Source: Chryseobacterium foetidum
GTDB taxonomy: Bacteria; Bacteroidota; Bacteroidia; Flavobacteriales; Weeksellaceae
Length of the DNA stretch: 64,000 nucleotides
Reading direction: 5' to 3'
NCBI RefSeq assembly: GCF_025457425.1
Contig: NZ_JAMXIA010000001.1
Span: forward strand, 620,001-684,000
In this document: positions 17,527 through 26,253 of the stretch, one piece after another
Numbering within the stretch: position 1 is the first letter of the stretch
Layout of the letters: every line of letters starts with the position of its first letter
The notes under the pieces: generated by a model
What the model was told of the DNA's origin: nothing
Database searches by the model: none
Seen by the model: only the letters and a program-made list of their open reading frames with translations
Made by a program: the position numbers and the translations under genes

Positions 17527-20157
17527 TTAAAGTCCTTTATTTTCCTCAAGCAATTCTCTCGCCTGATATTCCTGTACAAGATCGATTGCATTAGATATAA
17601 CATCGCTCAAAGCAGTGATAAAAGTGCCGTCTTCAGCCATTCCCATTGCATGTTTTAACGCTTCAATTTCCTTTGGAATCGTTTCATAACTTACGTCTCT
17701 TCCGGATTCCTGCATGCCTTCGATGATTAAATTGTTAATCTCATCTTCAGTTCGTCCACGCAAATGTTTCTCGTTGCGGATGATGATGTGATCAAACATT
17801 CTGCCGGCAATTTTACCGCAAAGTTTGATGTCTGCATCTCTCCTGTCGCCAACACCGGAAATAATACCGATTTTCTTGGTGGCTTCCACATTTTTGAGAT
17901 AATCTTCAATCGCTTCATATCCCGCCGGATTGTGTGCGAAGTCAATTAAGACTTTAAAATTCTTAAAATTAAAGACATTCAGCCTTCCTGGCGTCAGCTG
18001 TGCACTTGGAATAAAAGTTCTGAGTGAATTGGAAATATCTTCAATTGCAAATCCGTAAAGATAACAGGCTAAGCTTGCTGCCAAAACGTTTTCAATCATA
18101 AATTTCGCCTTGCCTTCCATCGTAATCGGGAAATCTTTGGCTTTACCAATTCTGATTTTCCAGTCGCCTTTTTTGATGGTTACAAAACCTTCTTCGTATA
18201 CGCAGGTCGTTTTGCCTTCTTTCGCATACTTTTTAATGAAAGGATTGTTCTCATCCATGCTGAACAGTGCAATATTGCTGTCGAGATCATTAATAATTCT
18301 CATTGAATATTCGTCATCAGCATTCATTACACTCCACCCGTTCTTTTTCACGCTGTCGAGAATCACACGTTTTACCTTCGTAAGATCTTTCAGGTTGTGA
18401 ATATCGTTGATGCCTAAGTGATCTTCTTTAATATTGGTTAAAACCCCGATATCACAGTTGGAGAAACCTAAACCTGATCTTAAAATTCCGCCTCTGGCAG
18501 TTTCAAGAACGGCAAATTCTACAGTGGGATCTTTAAGGATGAATTCTGCAGAGATCGGACCGGTGGTATCCCCTTTCGTCAACATTGTATTTTGGATATA
18601 AATACCGTCTGAAGTGGTAAAACCAACTCTGTAACCGTTGTTTTTAACGATATGGGAAATCAGCCTTGTTGTTGTTGTTTTCCCGTTGGTACCTGTTACT
18701 GCAATGATCGGAATAGTAAACGGCTTTCCTGGTGGATAAAGCATATCAACCACAGGAGCGGCAACGTTTCTTGGCAATCCTTCGCTTGGTGCGAGGTGCA
18801 TTCTGAATCCTGGTGCAGCATTTACTTCAATGATGGCAGCACCACTCTCTTTTAGGGGCTGGGTAAGATTTTCAGCCATAATATCGATTCCGCAAACATC
18901 AAGACCGATGATTTTTGAAATTCTTTCTGCCATTGTGATATTTTCCGGATGCACCATATCGGTAACGTCGATGGAAGTGCCACCCGTTGAAAGATTGGCA
19001 GTTGATTTCAGATAAACTACTTCACCTTTTTGAGGAATCGTATCTAAGGTATAATGAAGTTTATCTAAAAGCTCTGTCGTGTCTTTGTCTATCGTGATTT
19101 CAGTAAGTACATTTTCATGACCGTAACCTCTTCTCGGATCCTGATTTTCTTTATCGATAAGTTGCTGAAGATTCAATTCCCCGTCGCCGATGACGTGAGC
19201 AGGAACTCTTCGTGCTGCAGCAATCATTTTATTATTAATCACCAAAACCCTGAAATCGTAGCCAGTGATATATTTTTCGACAATTACTCTGGTTGAATAA
19301 GTTTGTGCATGTGCCAGACCAATTTTGGCCGCCTCCCAGTCGCTTACATTGATTGAAGAGCCTTTTCCGTGATTTCCGTCAAGTGGTTTTATGACGATGG
19401 GATAGCCAATTTTTCTCACAACTTCATCCAATCCTTCCTCATCAGTGATCAGTTCACCAACAGGTACCGGAATGGCAGCGTCATGCAGCATTCTTTTGGT
19501 TAAATCCTTATTGCAGGCAATATCAACACCGATACAACTTGTATTTCCTGTAATTGTGGCCTGAAATCTCTGCTGATTGACACCATAACCCAACTGAACC
19601 AGCGAATTGGTTCCCAACCTAATCCATGGAATTTTTCTGGAAACCGCTTCCTCAACGATACTTCCCGTGGAAGGACCAAGGCGTACTTTCTCCCGTATCT
19701 CCTTTAATTTCTGAATGCAGGCAGGCAAGTCATAGTCTCTTCCTTCAATAAGAGCCTCAGCGATTTTTACTGATTCTTCAGCTGCAAAAATTCCTGCATT
19801 TTCTTCAAGATAATTAAAAACCACATTGTAAACTCCCGGAGTTCTGGTTTCCCTTGTTCTCCCAAAGCCTACATCCATGCCGGCCAGTGTCTGGATTTCG
19901 AGTGCGATATGTTCTATCACATGCCCCATCCAGGTTCCTTCTGCAATACGGTGAAAAAATCCACCCTCTACGCCCTCAGAACATCTGTGTGTGAAAAGTG
20001 ACGGAATCAGCTGCTCTATGCGCTCGCGGAAGCCATCAATTTTGTTGGTAGGAAAATTTTCCATTTCCTGAAGGTCCAGTCTCATCTGGATCAGTTTCTT
20101 TCTTTTAATGCTCCAAATGTTTGGCCCTCTTAGTGCCTGTATCTTCTCAATGTTCAT
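17527..20157 (-). CDS. cphA: Cyanophycin synthetase
   Basis: Polymerises aspartate and arginine into cyanophycin (multi-L-arginyl-poly-aspartate) in an ATP-dependent, ribosome-free way. It has 876 residues, the normal length. Three parts are visible: an N-terminal region (1-160), an ATP-grasp module with GYPIVIKPLDGNHGKGSS (251-268) and IIEVNAAPGFRMHLAPSEG (442-460), and a Mur-ligase-like module with the P-loop VTGTNGKTTTT (487-497) and a late DFAHNPAGYEAI motif. The two ligase modules add aspartate and arginine, respectively, in known enzymes. It is divergent from cyanophycinase, and a good promoter sits at 20200-20231. Confidence 0.96.
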   Translation of the reverse strand: MNIEKIQALRGPNIWSIKRKKLIQMRLDLQEMENFPTNKIDGFRERIEQLIPSLFTHRCSEGVEGGFFHRIAEGTWMGHVIEHIALEIQTLAGMDVGFGRTRETRTPGVYNVVFNYLEENAGIFAAEESVKIAEALIEGRDYDLPACIQKLKEIREKVRLGPSTGSIVEEAVSRKIPWIRLGTNSLVQLGYGVNQQRFQATITGNTSCIGVDIACNKDLTKRMLHDAAIPVPVGELITDEEGLDEVVRKIGYPIVIKPLDGNHGKGSSINVSDWEAAKIGLAHAQTYSTRVIVEKYITGYDFRVLVINNKMIAAARRVPAHVIGDGELNLQQLIDKENQDPRRGYGHENVLTEITIDKDTTELLDKLHYTLDTIPQKGEVVYLKSTANLSTGGTSIDVTDMVHPENITMAERISKIIGLDVCGIDIMAENLTQPLKESGAAIIEVNAAPGFRMHLAPSEGLPRNVAAPVVDMLYPPGKPFTIPIIAVTGTNGKTTTTRLISHIVKNNGYRVGFTTSDGIYIQNTMLTKGDTTGPISAEFILKDPTVEFAVLETARGGILRSGLGFSNCDIGVLTNIKEDHLGINDIHNLKDLTKVKRVILDSVKKNGWSVMNADDEYSMRIINDLDSNIALFSMDENNPFIKKYAKEGKTTCVYEEGFVTIKKGDWKIRIGKAKDFPITMEGKAKFMIENVLAASLACYLYGFAIEDISNSLRTFIPSAQLTPGRLNVFNFKNFKVLIDFAHNPAGYEAIEDYLKNVEATKKIGIISGVGDRRDADIKLCGKIAGRMFDHIIIRNEKHLRGRTEDEINNLIIEGMQESGRDVSYETIPKEIEALKHAMGMAEDGTFITALSDVISNAIDLVQEYQARELLEENKGL

Positions 20158-20199
20158 ATAAACGGTGGTGGGTTAATTATCAATTTTTCGTTTTATACT

Positions 20200-20231
20200 C
20201 AAAGATAATGCAAAACATTAAATGATTGCAA
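20200..20231 (-). promoter_or_regulatory. cphA promoter, flavobacterial type
   Basis: On the minus strand TTG (20229-20231) is followed after 21 bases by TATCTTTG (20200-20207), an exact TAnnTTTG match. The box lies about 43 bases upstream of the cphA ATG. Both elements and the spacing agree with the known Bacteroidota consensus. Confidence 0.6.
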
Positions 20232-20353
20232 TATCAGTTTAAATATTTCTTAAAACAATAAATATTATAGTAAGCAATCTCTAATGAAAATCAATTCGTT
20301 AAATATAGATTAACATTTTATTAACCCACAAATATTTTTTAATTTTGCTGGCT

Positions 20354-21238
20354 ATGAAACCTGTGGGAAAACTTATTATTATCGGAGGAGCTGTAAATAA
20401 AGGCAGTTTCACAGAAACCGAGTACGACCAAAATGTAGAAAAAAACCTTAATTTTTTTGAAAGAGGAATTTTAAGAAAAATCATTGCAGAATCTAAACAC
20501 AAGGAAGATTCTGTAATTGAAGTGATTACAACAGCTTCGCAAATACCTAAAATCGTAGGTGCTGAATATAAAAAGGCCTTCGAATATCTTGGTGCTAAAA
20601 ATGTAAATATTCTTGATATACACAACCGTGAAGAAGCCAATTCTGATGCGCTTGTTGCCAGAGCCAACGCTGCGGATGTAGTAATGTTTACCGGTGGAGA
20701 TCAGTTAAGGCTGACTTCCATTTTGGGTGGAACAAGATTTCACGACACTATTTTACTGAAATATCAGGAGCAGGATTTTATCTACTCCGGAACTTCTGCG
20801 GGTGCAGCAGCGGCCTCTGAAAATATGATTTATCAGGGAAGCAGTTCTGAAGCTTTGCTGAAAGGTGAAATCAAAACAACACAAGGCTTAGGTTTAATTG
20901 ATAATGTGGTGGTAGACACCCATTTTGTTCAGAGAGGAAGAATAGGCAGACTTTTTCAGGCGGTTGTGAGCAATCCGAGGACTTTGGGGATCGGTTTGGG
21001 AGAAGATACAGGTCTTTTTATTCACAACGACGTGATGACAGCCGTAGGATCCGGACTTGTAATCTTGGTGGACGGAAGATTCATTAAAGATACCAATTTA
21101 ACCAATATCAATCTCGGAGAGCCAATTTCAATTGAAAATCTGACGGTTCATGTGATGTCGATGAATGACCATTACAACCTTACGACAAAGGAAATGACAA
21201 TTGAGAATTCTCAGTTTAATCCGATTCCGCAAACATAA
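20354..21238 (+). CDS. cphB: Cyanophycinase
   Basis: A serine exopeptidase of family S51 that splits cyanophycin to beta-Asp-Arg dipeptides. The start is taken at ATG 20354 (MKPVGKLIIIGGAVNKG), giving 294 residues; the TTG nine bases earlier is less likely. The nucleophile elbow GTSAGAA puts Ser148 at the active site. A conserved FTGGDQLRL precedes it, and DTHFVQRGRIGRL and GIGLGEDTGLFI follow. A TAATTTTG sequence (20340-20347) only 6 bases before the ATG resembles a -7 box and would give a nearly leaderless message. The next gene, isoaspartyl peptidase, completes polymer breakdown. Confidence 0.95.
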   Translation: MKPVGKLIIIGGAVNKGSFTETEYDQNVEKNLNFFERGILRKIIAESKHKEDSVIEVITTASQIPKIVGAEYKKAFEYLGAKNVNILDIHNREEANSDALVARANAADVVMFTGGDQLRLTSILGGTRFHDTILLKYQEQDFIYSGTSAGAAAASENMIYQGSSSEALLKGEIKTTQGLGLIDNVVVDTHFVQRGRIGRLFQAVVSNPRTLGIGLGEDTGLFIHNDVMTAVGSGLVILVDGRFIKDTNLTNINLGEPISIENLTVHVMSMNDHYNLTTKEMTIENSQFNPIPQT

Positions 21239-21246
21239 GTGATGTT

Positions 21247-21305
21247 TGATGAATGATGAATGATTTTTAAACGCATTATTTGAAACAATCAATCATCATT
21301 TATCA
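21247..21305. repeat. Imperfect inverted repeat between cphB and iaaA
   Basis: The arms 21247-21265 and 21287-21305 are complementary at 17 of 19 positions and are built from the repeated word TGATGAA/TGATAAA. It could form a long RNA hairpin, but there is no T tract directly after it, so it is not a classical terminator. The same words recur at about 33340-33368 upstream of hisS. Confidence 0.5.
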
Positions 21306-21340
21306 CTTATCAATCATATCAAAAACATCCATTACATTCT

Positions 21341-22183
21341 ATGAAAATCATCATCCACGGAGGTTTTTTCTCTGAAAGCGACCAGAGCAACGAAGTAAAA
21401 GTTGCCAAACAAAACTCGCTGAAAAGCATTGCTGAAAAGGCTTATCAACATTTAAAAACTAATTCTGCAGTGGATACTGCGGCTTACGCAGTTTCACTTT
21501 TGGAAGATGACGAACTGTATAATGCCGGAATTGGTTCGCAAATTCAAAGCGACGGGATCATCAGAATGAGTGCTGCTCTGATGGATGGTGAAACGCAGAA
21601 AATGAGCGGTGTGATCAATATTCAGGATGTGAAAAATCCGATTTTTGTGGCGAAGGAGCTGATGAATGAAGATGACAGGGTTTTGGGCGGAAATGGTGCA
21701 AAAATTTATGCAATTGACCATGGTTTTGAAAATTTCTCAACCGAAATTCCACAAAGAAGAAAAGAATACGAAGCCAAAATGAACAACGGCGGCAAAGGAA
21801 CTGTGGGTTGCGTTGCCATCGACGAAAAAGGCAAACTGGCAGTGGCCACCTCAACCGGAGGCAAAGGTTTTGAAATCCCCGGAAGAATCTCTGATTCTGC
21901 GACTGTTGCAGGAAATTACGCCAACGAATTTTGCGCTGTAAGCTGTACCGGAGTGGGCGAAGACATCGTGAGCAACGCCACTTCAGCAAAAATTGTGACG
22001 AGAGTGACTGACGGAATGAGTCTGGAGCAAGCTTTCGACAAAACTTTTACCGAGCTGAAAGCAATTGACGGTTTTGCAGGAGCAATTGCTATTGATAAAG
22101 CCGGAAATATTTTCCATCAGGATTCTTATCCTAAAATGGTTTTTGCGAGCTTTGACGGAGAAAATTTTGAGATTTTTGAATAA
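21341..22183 (+). CDS. Isoaspartyl peptidase/L-asparaginase (Ntn hydrolase)
   Basis: Hydrolyses beta-aspartyl dipeptides, including the beta-Asp-Arg released by cyanophycinase, and often L-asparagine. It has 280 residues, a little shorter than typical IaaA proteins. The autocatalytic cleavage site is Gly153-Thr154 in NNGGKGTVGCVAID; Thr154 would become the N-terminal nucleophile of the beta subunit. STGGKGFEIPGRISDS and GDS-like substrate loops follow, as does a GVGEDIV segment. Placed 102 bases after cyanophycinase on the same strand, it supplies the last step: free aspartate and arginine. Confidence 0.93.
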   Translation: MKIIIHGGFFSESDQSNEVKVAKQNSLKSIAEKAYQHLKTNSAVDTAAYAVSLLEDDELYNAGIGSQIQSDGIIRMSAALMDGETQKMSGVINIQDVKNPIFVAKELMNEDDRVLGGNGAKIYAIDHGFENFSTEIPQRRKEYEAKMNNGGKGTVGCVAIDEKGKLAVATSTGGKGFEIPGRISDSATVAGNYANEFCAVSCTGVGEDIVSNATSAKIVTRVTDGMSLEQAFDKTFTELKAIDGFAGAIAIDKAGNIFHQDSYPKMVFASFDGENFEIFE

Positions 22184-22321
22184 TCTGGCAAACACATAAG
22201 CCATAATAGTTTTTTGTTTAAGTGAATTGGATTTTTCAGAAAATACAAGATGAAAATCAAGATTTGATATTTAGACCAATCCTTAAAATTTTAACAAAAC
22301 TTTAAATGTCATAAAAATTCT

Positions 22322-22338
22322 TTGGCACAGATTTTACA
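22322..22338 (+). promoter_or_regulatory. Candidate sigma-54-type promoter
   Basis: TTGGCACAGATTTTACA resembles the sigma-54 -24/-12 consensus (TGGCAC-N5-TTGC). The -24 GG is intact and the spacing is exact, but the -12 GC is AC. It lies about 44 bases before the ATG of the small YtxH-like gene. An RpoN gene is not in the window. Confidence 0.35.
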
Positions 22339-22381
22339 TATTTCCTAATATCAATTAATTACAAATTAAAAAATAGAAATC

Positions 22382-22624
22382 ATGGGAAATAAAACAAAAG
22401 GTTTATTGGCATTGGTAGGTTTAGGCGCATTGGCATATTGGAGATACAACAAAGCTACGCCGGAAGAAAAACAAGCGGTAAAAGATAAGATCAACAACGC
22501 AAAAGATAACATCAACAAGTGGGGAAATGATCTGAAAGACAAAGCAAACGAGGTAGCGTCACAGGCTCAAAGCAAATTTGATGAGGCAAAATCTGTTGCC
22601 GAGCAGAAGGTCAATCAAAACTAG
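22382..22624 (+). CDS. Small YtxH-like stress-type protein
   Basis: An 80-residue protein with an N-terminal glycine-rich hydrophobic stretch (KGLLALVGLGALAYW, about 6-20). A long charged amphipathic helix follows, with repeated Lys/Asp/Asn heptads (KDKINNAKDNINKWGNDLKD). This layout is shared by YtxH-family and LEA-like general-stress proteins in Bacteroidota. It is probably membrane-tethered with the helix in the cytoplasm or periplasm. The molecular role is unknown. It stands alone, with a possible sigma-54 promoter upstream. Confidence 0.75.
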   Translation: MGNKTKGLLALVGLGALAYWRYNKATPEEKQAVKDKINNAKDNINKWGNDLKDKANEVASQAQSKFDEAKSVAEQKVNQN

Positions 22625-22674
22625 TAATTAGTTAACATTCATATATACGGGAGAAAAGGTAAGTTTTTTATAGC

Positions 22675-23466
22675 TTATCTTTTCTTTGCTTTTATGGCGT
22701 ACACCAACGGAATTTTATTCCCAAACTTTGTGATTCTCCACTTCCCTTTTTCAAATTCCTCCACGTGACGGAAGCACGCGTATGGCGACCAGTCGAATTC
22801 CCTGAAATGTTCTAAAACTAAATCTTTATCAATCAGACTTTGCAGGACATCAGACAAAGGATGATTCCACGAAACATAATCCTGAACGATTTCAGCTGAT
22901 TTGTCTGCATAGGTGCCTTCTGTAGTTTCAATAATGGGTTTTTCATTAAAATAATTGTAGGCGACTCCATCGAAATCATCGTCATACATCCAGACCACGG
23001 GATGAAATTCTGCCATGACAAATTCTCCTTCAGGTTTTAAAAAATGACTTACTACTTCTCCCCATTTATTTAAATCGGGCAACCAGCCAATCGTTCCGTA
23101 GCTTGTAAAAACGATGTCGAATTTTTCATTTAAAACATTTGGTAAATTATAAACATCAGTACATATAAATTCGGAATCGGTTCCACATTGTTTTGCCAAA
23201 TCGCTCGCAGCGTCAATTGCTTTATCCGACAAATCGACTCCGGTAACTTTTGCACCCATTCTTGACAACGAAATAGAATCCTGCCCGAAATGGCACTGCA
23301 AATGGAGAATACTTTTCCCTTTTACGTCTCCCAACAAATCCAGTTCGATTGAATTGAGAGAATTTCTTCCTTTTAAAAATTCATCTACAAAGTAAAAATC
23401 TGATTTCAGATGAGGCTCTACTCTGGCGTTCCAAGAGTTTTTGTTGATGTCTAAATAGTTTTCCAT
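22675..23466 (-). CDS. Class I SAM-dependent methyltransferase
   Basis: The start is taken at ATG 23466 (MENYLDINKNSWNARVEPHL), giving 263 residues; the longer frame adds 12 unlikely residues. The Rossmann SAM-binding motif I is GKSILHLQCHFGQDSISLSR, motif II is GAKVTGVDLSDKAIDAA, and motif III is FDIVFTSYGTIGWLPDL. The WSPYACFRHVEEFEKGKWRI C-terminus is typical of a family often annotated as small-molecule methyltransferases. The substrate is unknown. It is monocistronic and divergent from the Ter operon. Confidence 0.85.
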   Translation of the reverse strand: MENYLDINKNSWNARVEPHLKSDFYFVDEFLKGRNSLNSIELDLLGDVKGKSILHLQCHFGQDSISLSRMGAKVTGVDLSDKAIDAASDLAKQCGTDSEFICTDVYNLPNVLNEKFDIVFTSYGTIGWLPDLNKWGEVVSHFLKPEGEFVMAEFHPVVWMYDDDFDGVAYNYFNEKPIIETTEGTYADKSAEIVQDYVSWNHPLSDVLQSLIDKDLVLEHFREFDWSPYACFRHVEEFEKGKWRITKFGNKIPLVYAIKAKKR

Positions 23467-23708
23467 GCTTAATATTTTGTGTAAATATAATTTTTTTTGC
23501 AAAAATTAGCCTAAATGCGATATGCCGTAAAGAACTATAGAATTTTTAAAATAGATCTGGTAAAAATTTATTTATTCATTTGAAACAATAATTTTCATTC
23601 ATTTTTCCCTCTTATTTGATAAAAAAAATTATATTTATAAATATTTAATTTTCAATAATAACGAAGGAAATTAAATGTAAAAATGATACTTAATACTAGC
23701 AAATAAAT

Positions 23709-24281
23709 ATGATTAATTTACAGAAAGGTCAGAAAATTGACATTGGATTGAGCAAAATGACGATTGGTTTGGGATGGGATCCCAGCGAAGGAACGGCTTT
23801 CGACTTCGATTTGGATGCTTCCGCATTTATGATTGACGAAAGGAGGCAGATCCCGAGCGAACCGTTTTTTATTTTTTATGGAAACACAGATTCTCCGGAC
23901 GGCGCTTTGAGACACACCGGCGACGACCCAACAGGAGGAAACAGTGCCGACGGCGATGATGAAAGCATCGAGGTTGATTTATCTAAAGTTGACCCAAGAA
24001 TCAACGAAATTCTTATTGTAGTAACCATTCACGAAGCTATCAACAGAAAACAAAACTACGGACAGGTAAGAAATTCATACATCAGAATCGTAGATGACAG
24101 CAACGGTCAGGAAGTGGCAAAATATGAGTTAGGAGAAGATTTTTCTATTGAAACTGCCGTTGAATTCGGAAGACTTTACAAAAGAAACGATCAGTGGAAA
24201 TTTGAAGCTTCAGGAATTGGCTACAGAGAAGATTTAGCTTTCTTTTTATCAAAATATTACAGCGGACAAATTATCAAGTAA
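23709..24281 (+). CDS. TerD-family calcium-binding stress protein 1
   Basis: A 190-residue TerD-domain protein, first gene of the Ter operon. TerD domains bind Ca2+ through acidic clusters. Here the motifs are DFDLDASAFMID, GDDPTGGNSADGDDESIEVDLSKVDP and ETAVEFGRLYKRNDQWKFEA. The family is associated with tellurite, oxidative, phage and general chemical stress responses. The second TerD starts 5 bases after its stop. The 206-base gap upstream, shared with the divergent methyltransferase, must carry the operon promoter, but no convincing -33/-7 pair was identified there. Confidence 0.93.
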   Translation: MINLQKGQKIDIGLSKMTIGLGWDPSEGTAFDFDLDASAFMIDERRQIPSEPFFIFYGNTDSPDGALRHTGDDPTGGNSADGDDESIEVDLSKVDPRINEILIVVTIHEAINRKQNYGQVRNSYIRIVDDSNGQEVAKYELGEDFSIETAVEFGRLYKRNDQWKFEASGIGYREDLAFFLSKYYSGQIIK

Positions 24282-24286
24282 TAAAT

Positions 24287-24958
24287 ATGGCAATCAATTT
24301 ACAAAAAGGTCAAACCATCGATTTAAGAAAAAATGACCGTGGAGAAAGCGTTTACGACCTTTCACAGGTGACTATCGGTTTAGGATGGGATGTCCGTCAA
24401 AAACAAAGTGGTTTTTTCGGAAAAATATTTGGAGGAAAAGAAGAAGAATACGATCTGGATGCTGTAGCTTTTCTTCTCGACAGCAGCGGAAAAGTAGCTG
24501 ATTTAGGGAGAACTGCTACTGTAGGTGGTAGAAACGTAGCTTTATACGGAGGCGACGTAATTTATTTCAACTCCATGAGACATCCAAGCGGAAATATCTG
24601 GTTGACGGGTGATAACAGAACGGGTGCAGGAGATGGAGATGACGAGCAAATCATTGTTCAGTTAGACAAACTCGATCAGAAATATCAGAAAATACTATTT
24701 GTGGTCACTATTTATCAGGGAAGACAGAATAATCAGCATTTCGGAATGGTAGACAATGCCTTCATCAGAGCTGTTGATGCCCGTGGAAAGGAAATTACAA
24801 AATACAGTCTTTCTGGCGATGTATCAATGAACGGAATGTGTTCCATGGTTTTTGCTGAAGCGTACAGACATAACGGCGACTGGAAATTCCGTGCACTGGG
24901 TGAACCCGGACAAACCGATAACTTCGTTGATCTTTTAGCAAAATACGCCTACAAATAA
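24287..24958 (+). CDS. TerD-family calcium-binding stress protein 2
   Basis: A 223-residue TerD paralogue. Compared with its neighbour it has an insertion near the N-terminus (QKQSGFFGKIFGGKEEEYDLDAVAF). The acidic Ca-binding motifs DLDAVAFLLD and GDNRTGAGDGDDEQIIVQLDKL are intact. The C-terminus MNGMCSMVFAEAYRHNGDWKFRALGE is typical. The genes lie 5 and 6 bases from the neighbours on each side, so they are co-transcribed and possibly translationally coupled. Confidence 0.93.
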   Translation: MAINLQKGQTIDLRKNDRGESVYDLSQVTIGLGWDVRQKQSGFFGKIFGGKEEEYDLDAVAFLLDSSGKVADLGRTATVGGRNVALYGGDVIYFNSMRHPSGNIWLTGDNRTGAGDGDDEQIIVQLDKLDQKYQKILFVVTIYQGRQNNQHFGMVDNAFIRAVDARGKEITKYSLSGDVSMNGMCSMVFAEAYRHNGDWKFRALGEPGQTDNFVDLLAKYAYK

Positions 24959-24964
24959 TTAAAT

Positions 24965-25603
24965 ATGAGAAGATTACCCGTTTATTTATTATTAGACACC
25001 TCAGGTTCAATGACCGGAGAGCCGATTGAAGCTGTAAAAAACGGAGTTCAGATGATGCTGCATTCGCTTCGTCAGAATCCACAGGCTATTGAAACCGCTT
25101 ACGTGAGCATCATTACGTTTGACAGTGAGGCAAAACAGATCGTTCCTCTTACCGACTTGGCTTCGTTTCAAATGGTGGACATCAAAGCTTCAGGTACAAC
25201 ATCACTTGGTGCAGCTTTAGGCTTATTAGCCGACAAATTAAATACTGAAATTACCAAAACTACCCTTGAGCAAAAAGGCGACTGGAAACCAATGACCTTC
25301 ATCATGACCGACGGTATTCCAACAGATGACTGGCAAAGCGGATTTTCTAAATTAAAATCTGCAAATAAAGGTTTAATCGTCGGATGTGCAGTGGGAAGCG
25401 GTGCCGATGATAAAATTCTGAAACAAATTACAGAATCTGTTATCAGACTTGATAATGCCGATTCTGAAAGCATCAGCAAATTTTTTCAATGGGTAACAGA
25501 TTCTATTTCTACCACCTCAACCAAAGTGGAAGAATCCGGAAAAGAAGTTACCGGTTTGGATCAGCTTCCTCCTCCACCGTCTGAGTTGGTAATCGTTGCA
25601 TAA
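24965..25603 (+). CDS. TerY-like von Willebrand A protein 1
   Basis: A 212-residue single VWA domain. The MIDAS metal site is Asp11-Thr-Ser13-Gly-Ser15 in LLLDTSGSMTGEPI, with later Thr in SGTTSLG and Asp in TDGIPTDDW. TerY proteins are predicted to scaffold the phosphatase and kinase of the Ter system. The C-terminus LPPPPSELVIVA is shared with its paralogue downstream, so it may be a docking tail (inference). The next gene starts 2 bases after its stop. Confidence 0.92.
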   Translation: MRRLPVYLLLDTSGSMTGEPIEAVKNGVQMMLHSLRQNPQAIETAYVSIITFDSEAKQIVPLTDLASFQMVDIKASGTTSLGAALGLLADKLNTEITKTTLEQKGDWKPMTFIMTDGIPTDDWQSGFSKLKSANKGLIVGCAVGSGADDKILKQITESVIRLDNADSESISKFFQWVTDSISTTSTKVEESGKEVTGLDQLPPPPSELVIVA

Positions 25604-25605
25604 TT

Positions 25606-26244
25606 ATGAACAGACGACTATTAGCCTATTTTTTATTAGACACTTCAGGATCGATGAGAGGTGAGCCGATTGCTGCCCTGAATAATGGATTCAATGGTTT
25701 GGTAAGCATGCTCAGATCAGATCCGCAGGCTATGGATTCTTTGCATCTCAGCGTGATTACGTATGACCGTGAGGTAACCAATTTGATTCCGCTTGTTGAT
25801 TTGGCCAGTTTTCATCCGGTAGAAATTACCTGTCCGGAAAGTGGACCTACACACACAGGGCAAGCGCTGGAAATGGTTTACAACCTCGTAAAAAAGGAAG
25901 TGATCAAAGGCTCAGCTGACAGAAAAGGCGATTGGAAACCCTTACTTTTTATTTTCACTGATGGTAAACCTTCAGATTTGCAGAAATACAAAGAGATGAC
26001 TCCTTTAATCAAAAGTTTAGATTTTGGAGTCATTGTGGGCTGTGCCGCAGGTCCAAAAGCCGAAGTAAGTTTTCTTCAGGAACTCACGGACAACGTCGTA
26101 AAGCTGGATACGACAGATTCCAGCACGCTTACTAATTTCTTTCAATGGGTAAGTTCGTCCATCGAAATGGGAAGTAAAACGCAGGGAACCGGAGAAAGTA
26201 TGACCTTACCGCCACCGCCAAGTGAATTGAATATTATTGTTTAA
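25606..26244 (+). CDS. TerY-like von Willebrand A protein 2
   Basis: A 212-residue VWA paralogue of the gene just upstream, with the MIDAS motif FLLDTSGSMRGEPI and FTDGKPSDLQKY. The C-terminal tail LPPPPSELNIIV repeats the proline-rich end of the first paralogue, which supports a recent duplication or a shared binding function. It lies 2 bases after the preceding stop and 9 bases before the third TerY gene. Confidence 0.92.
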   Translation: MNRRLLAYFLLDTSGSMRGEPIAALNNGFNGLVSMLRSDPQAMDSLHLSVITYDREVTNLIPLVDLASFHPVEITCPESGPTHTGQALEMVYNLVKKEVIKGSADRKGDWKPLLFIFTDGKPSDLQKYKEMTPLIKSLDFGVIVGCAAGPKAEVSFLQELTDNVVKLDTTDSSTLTNFFQWVSSSIEMGSKTQGTGESMTLPPPPSELNIIV

Positions 26245-26253
26245 AACTAAAAC

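Noticed and set aside
21615-21989. 124-residue antisense ORF inside the isoaspartyl peptidase gene
   Set aside because: Rich in Arg, Phe and Cys, no family resemblance, and wholly antisense to a well-supported gene.
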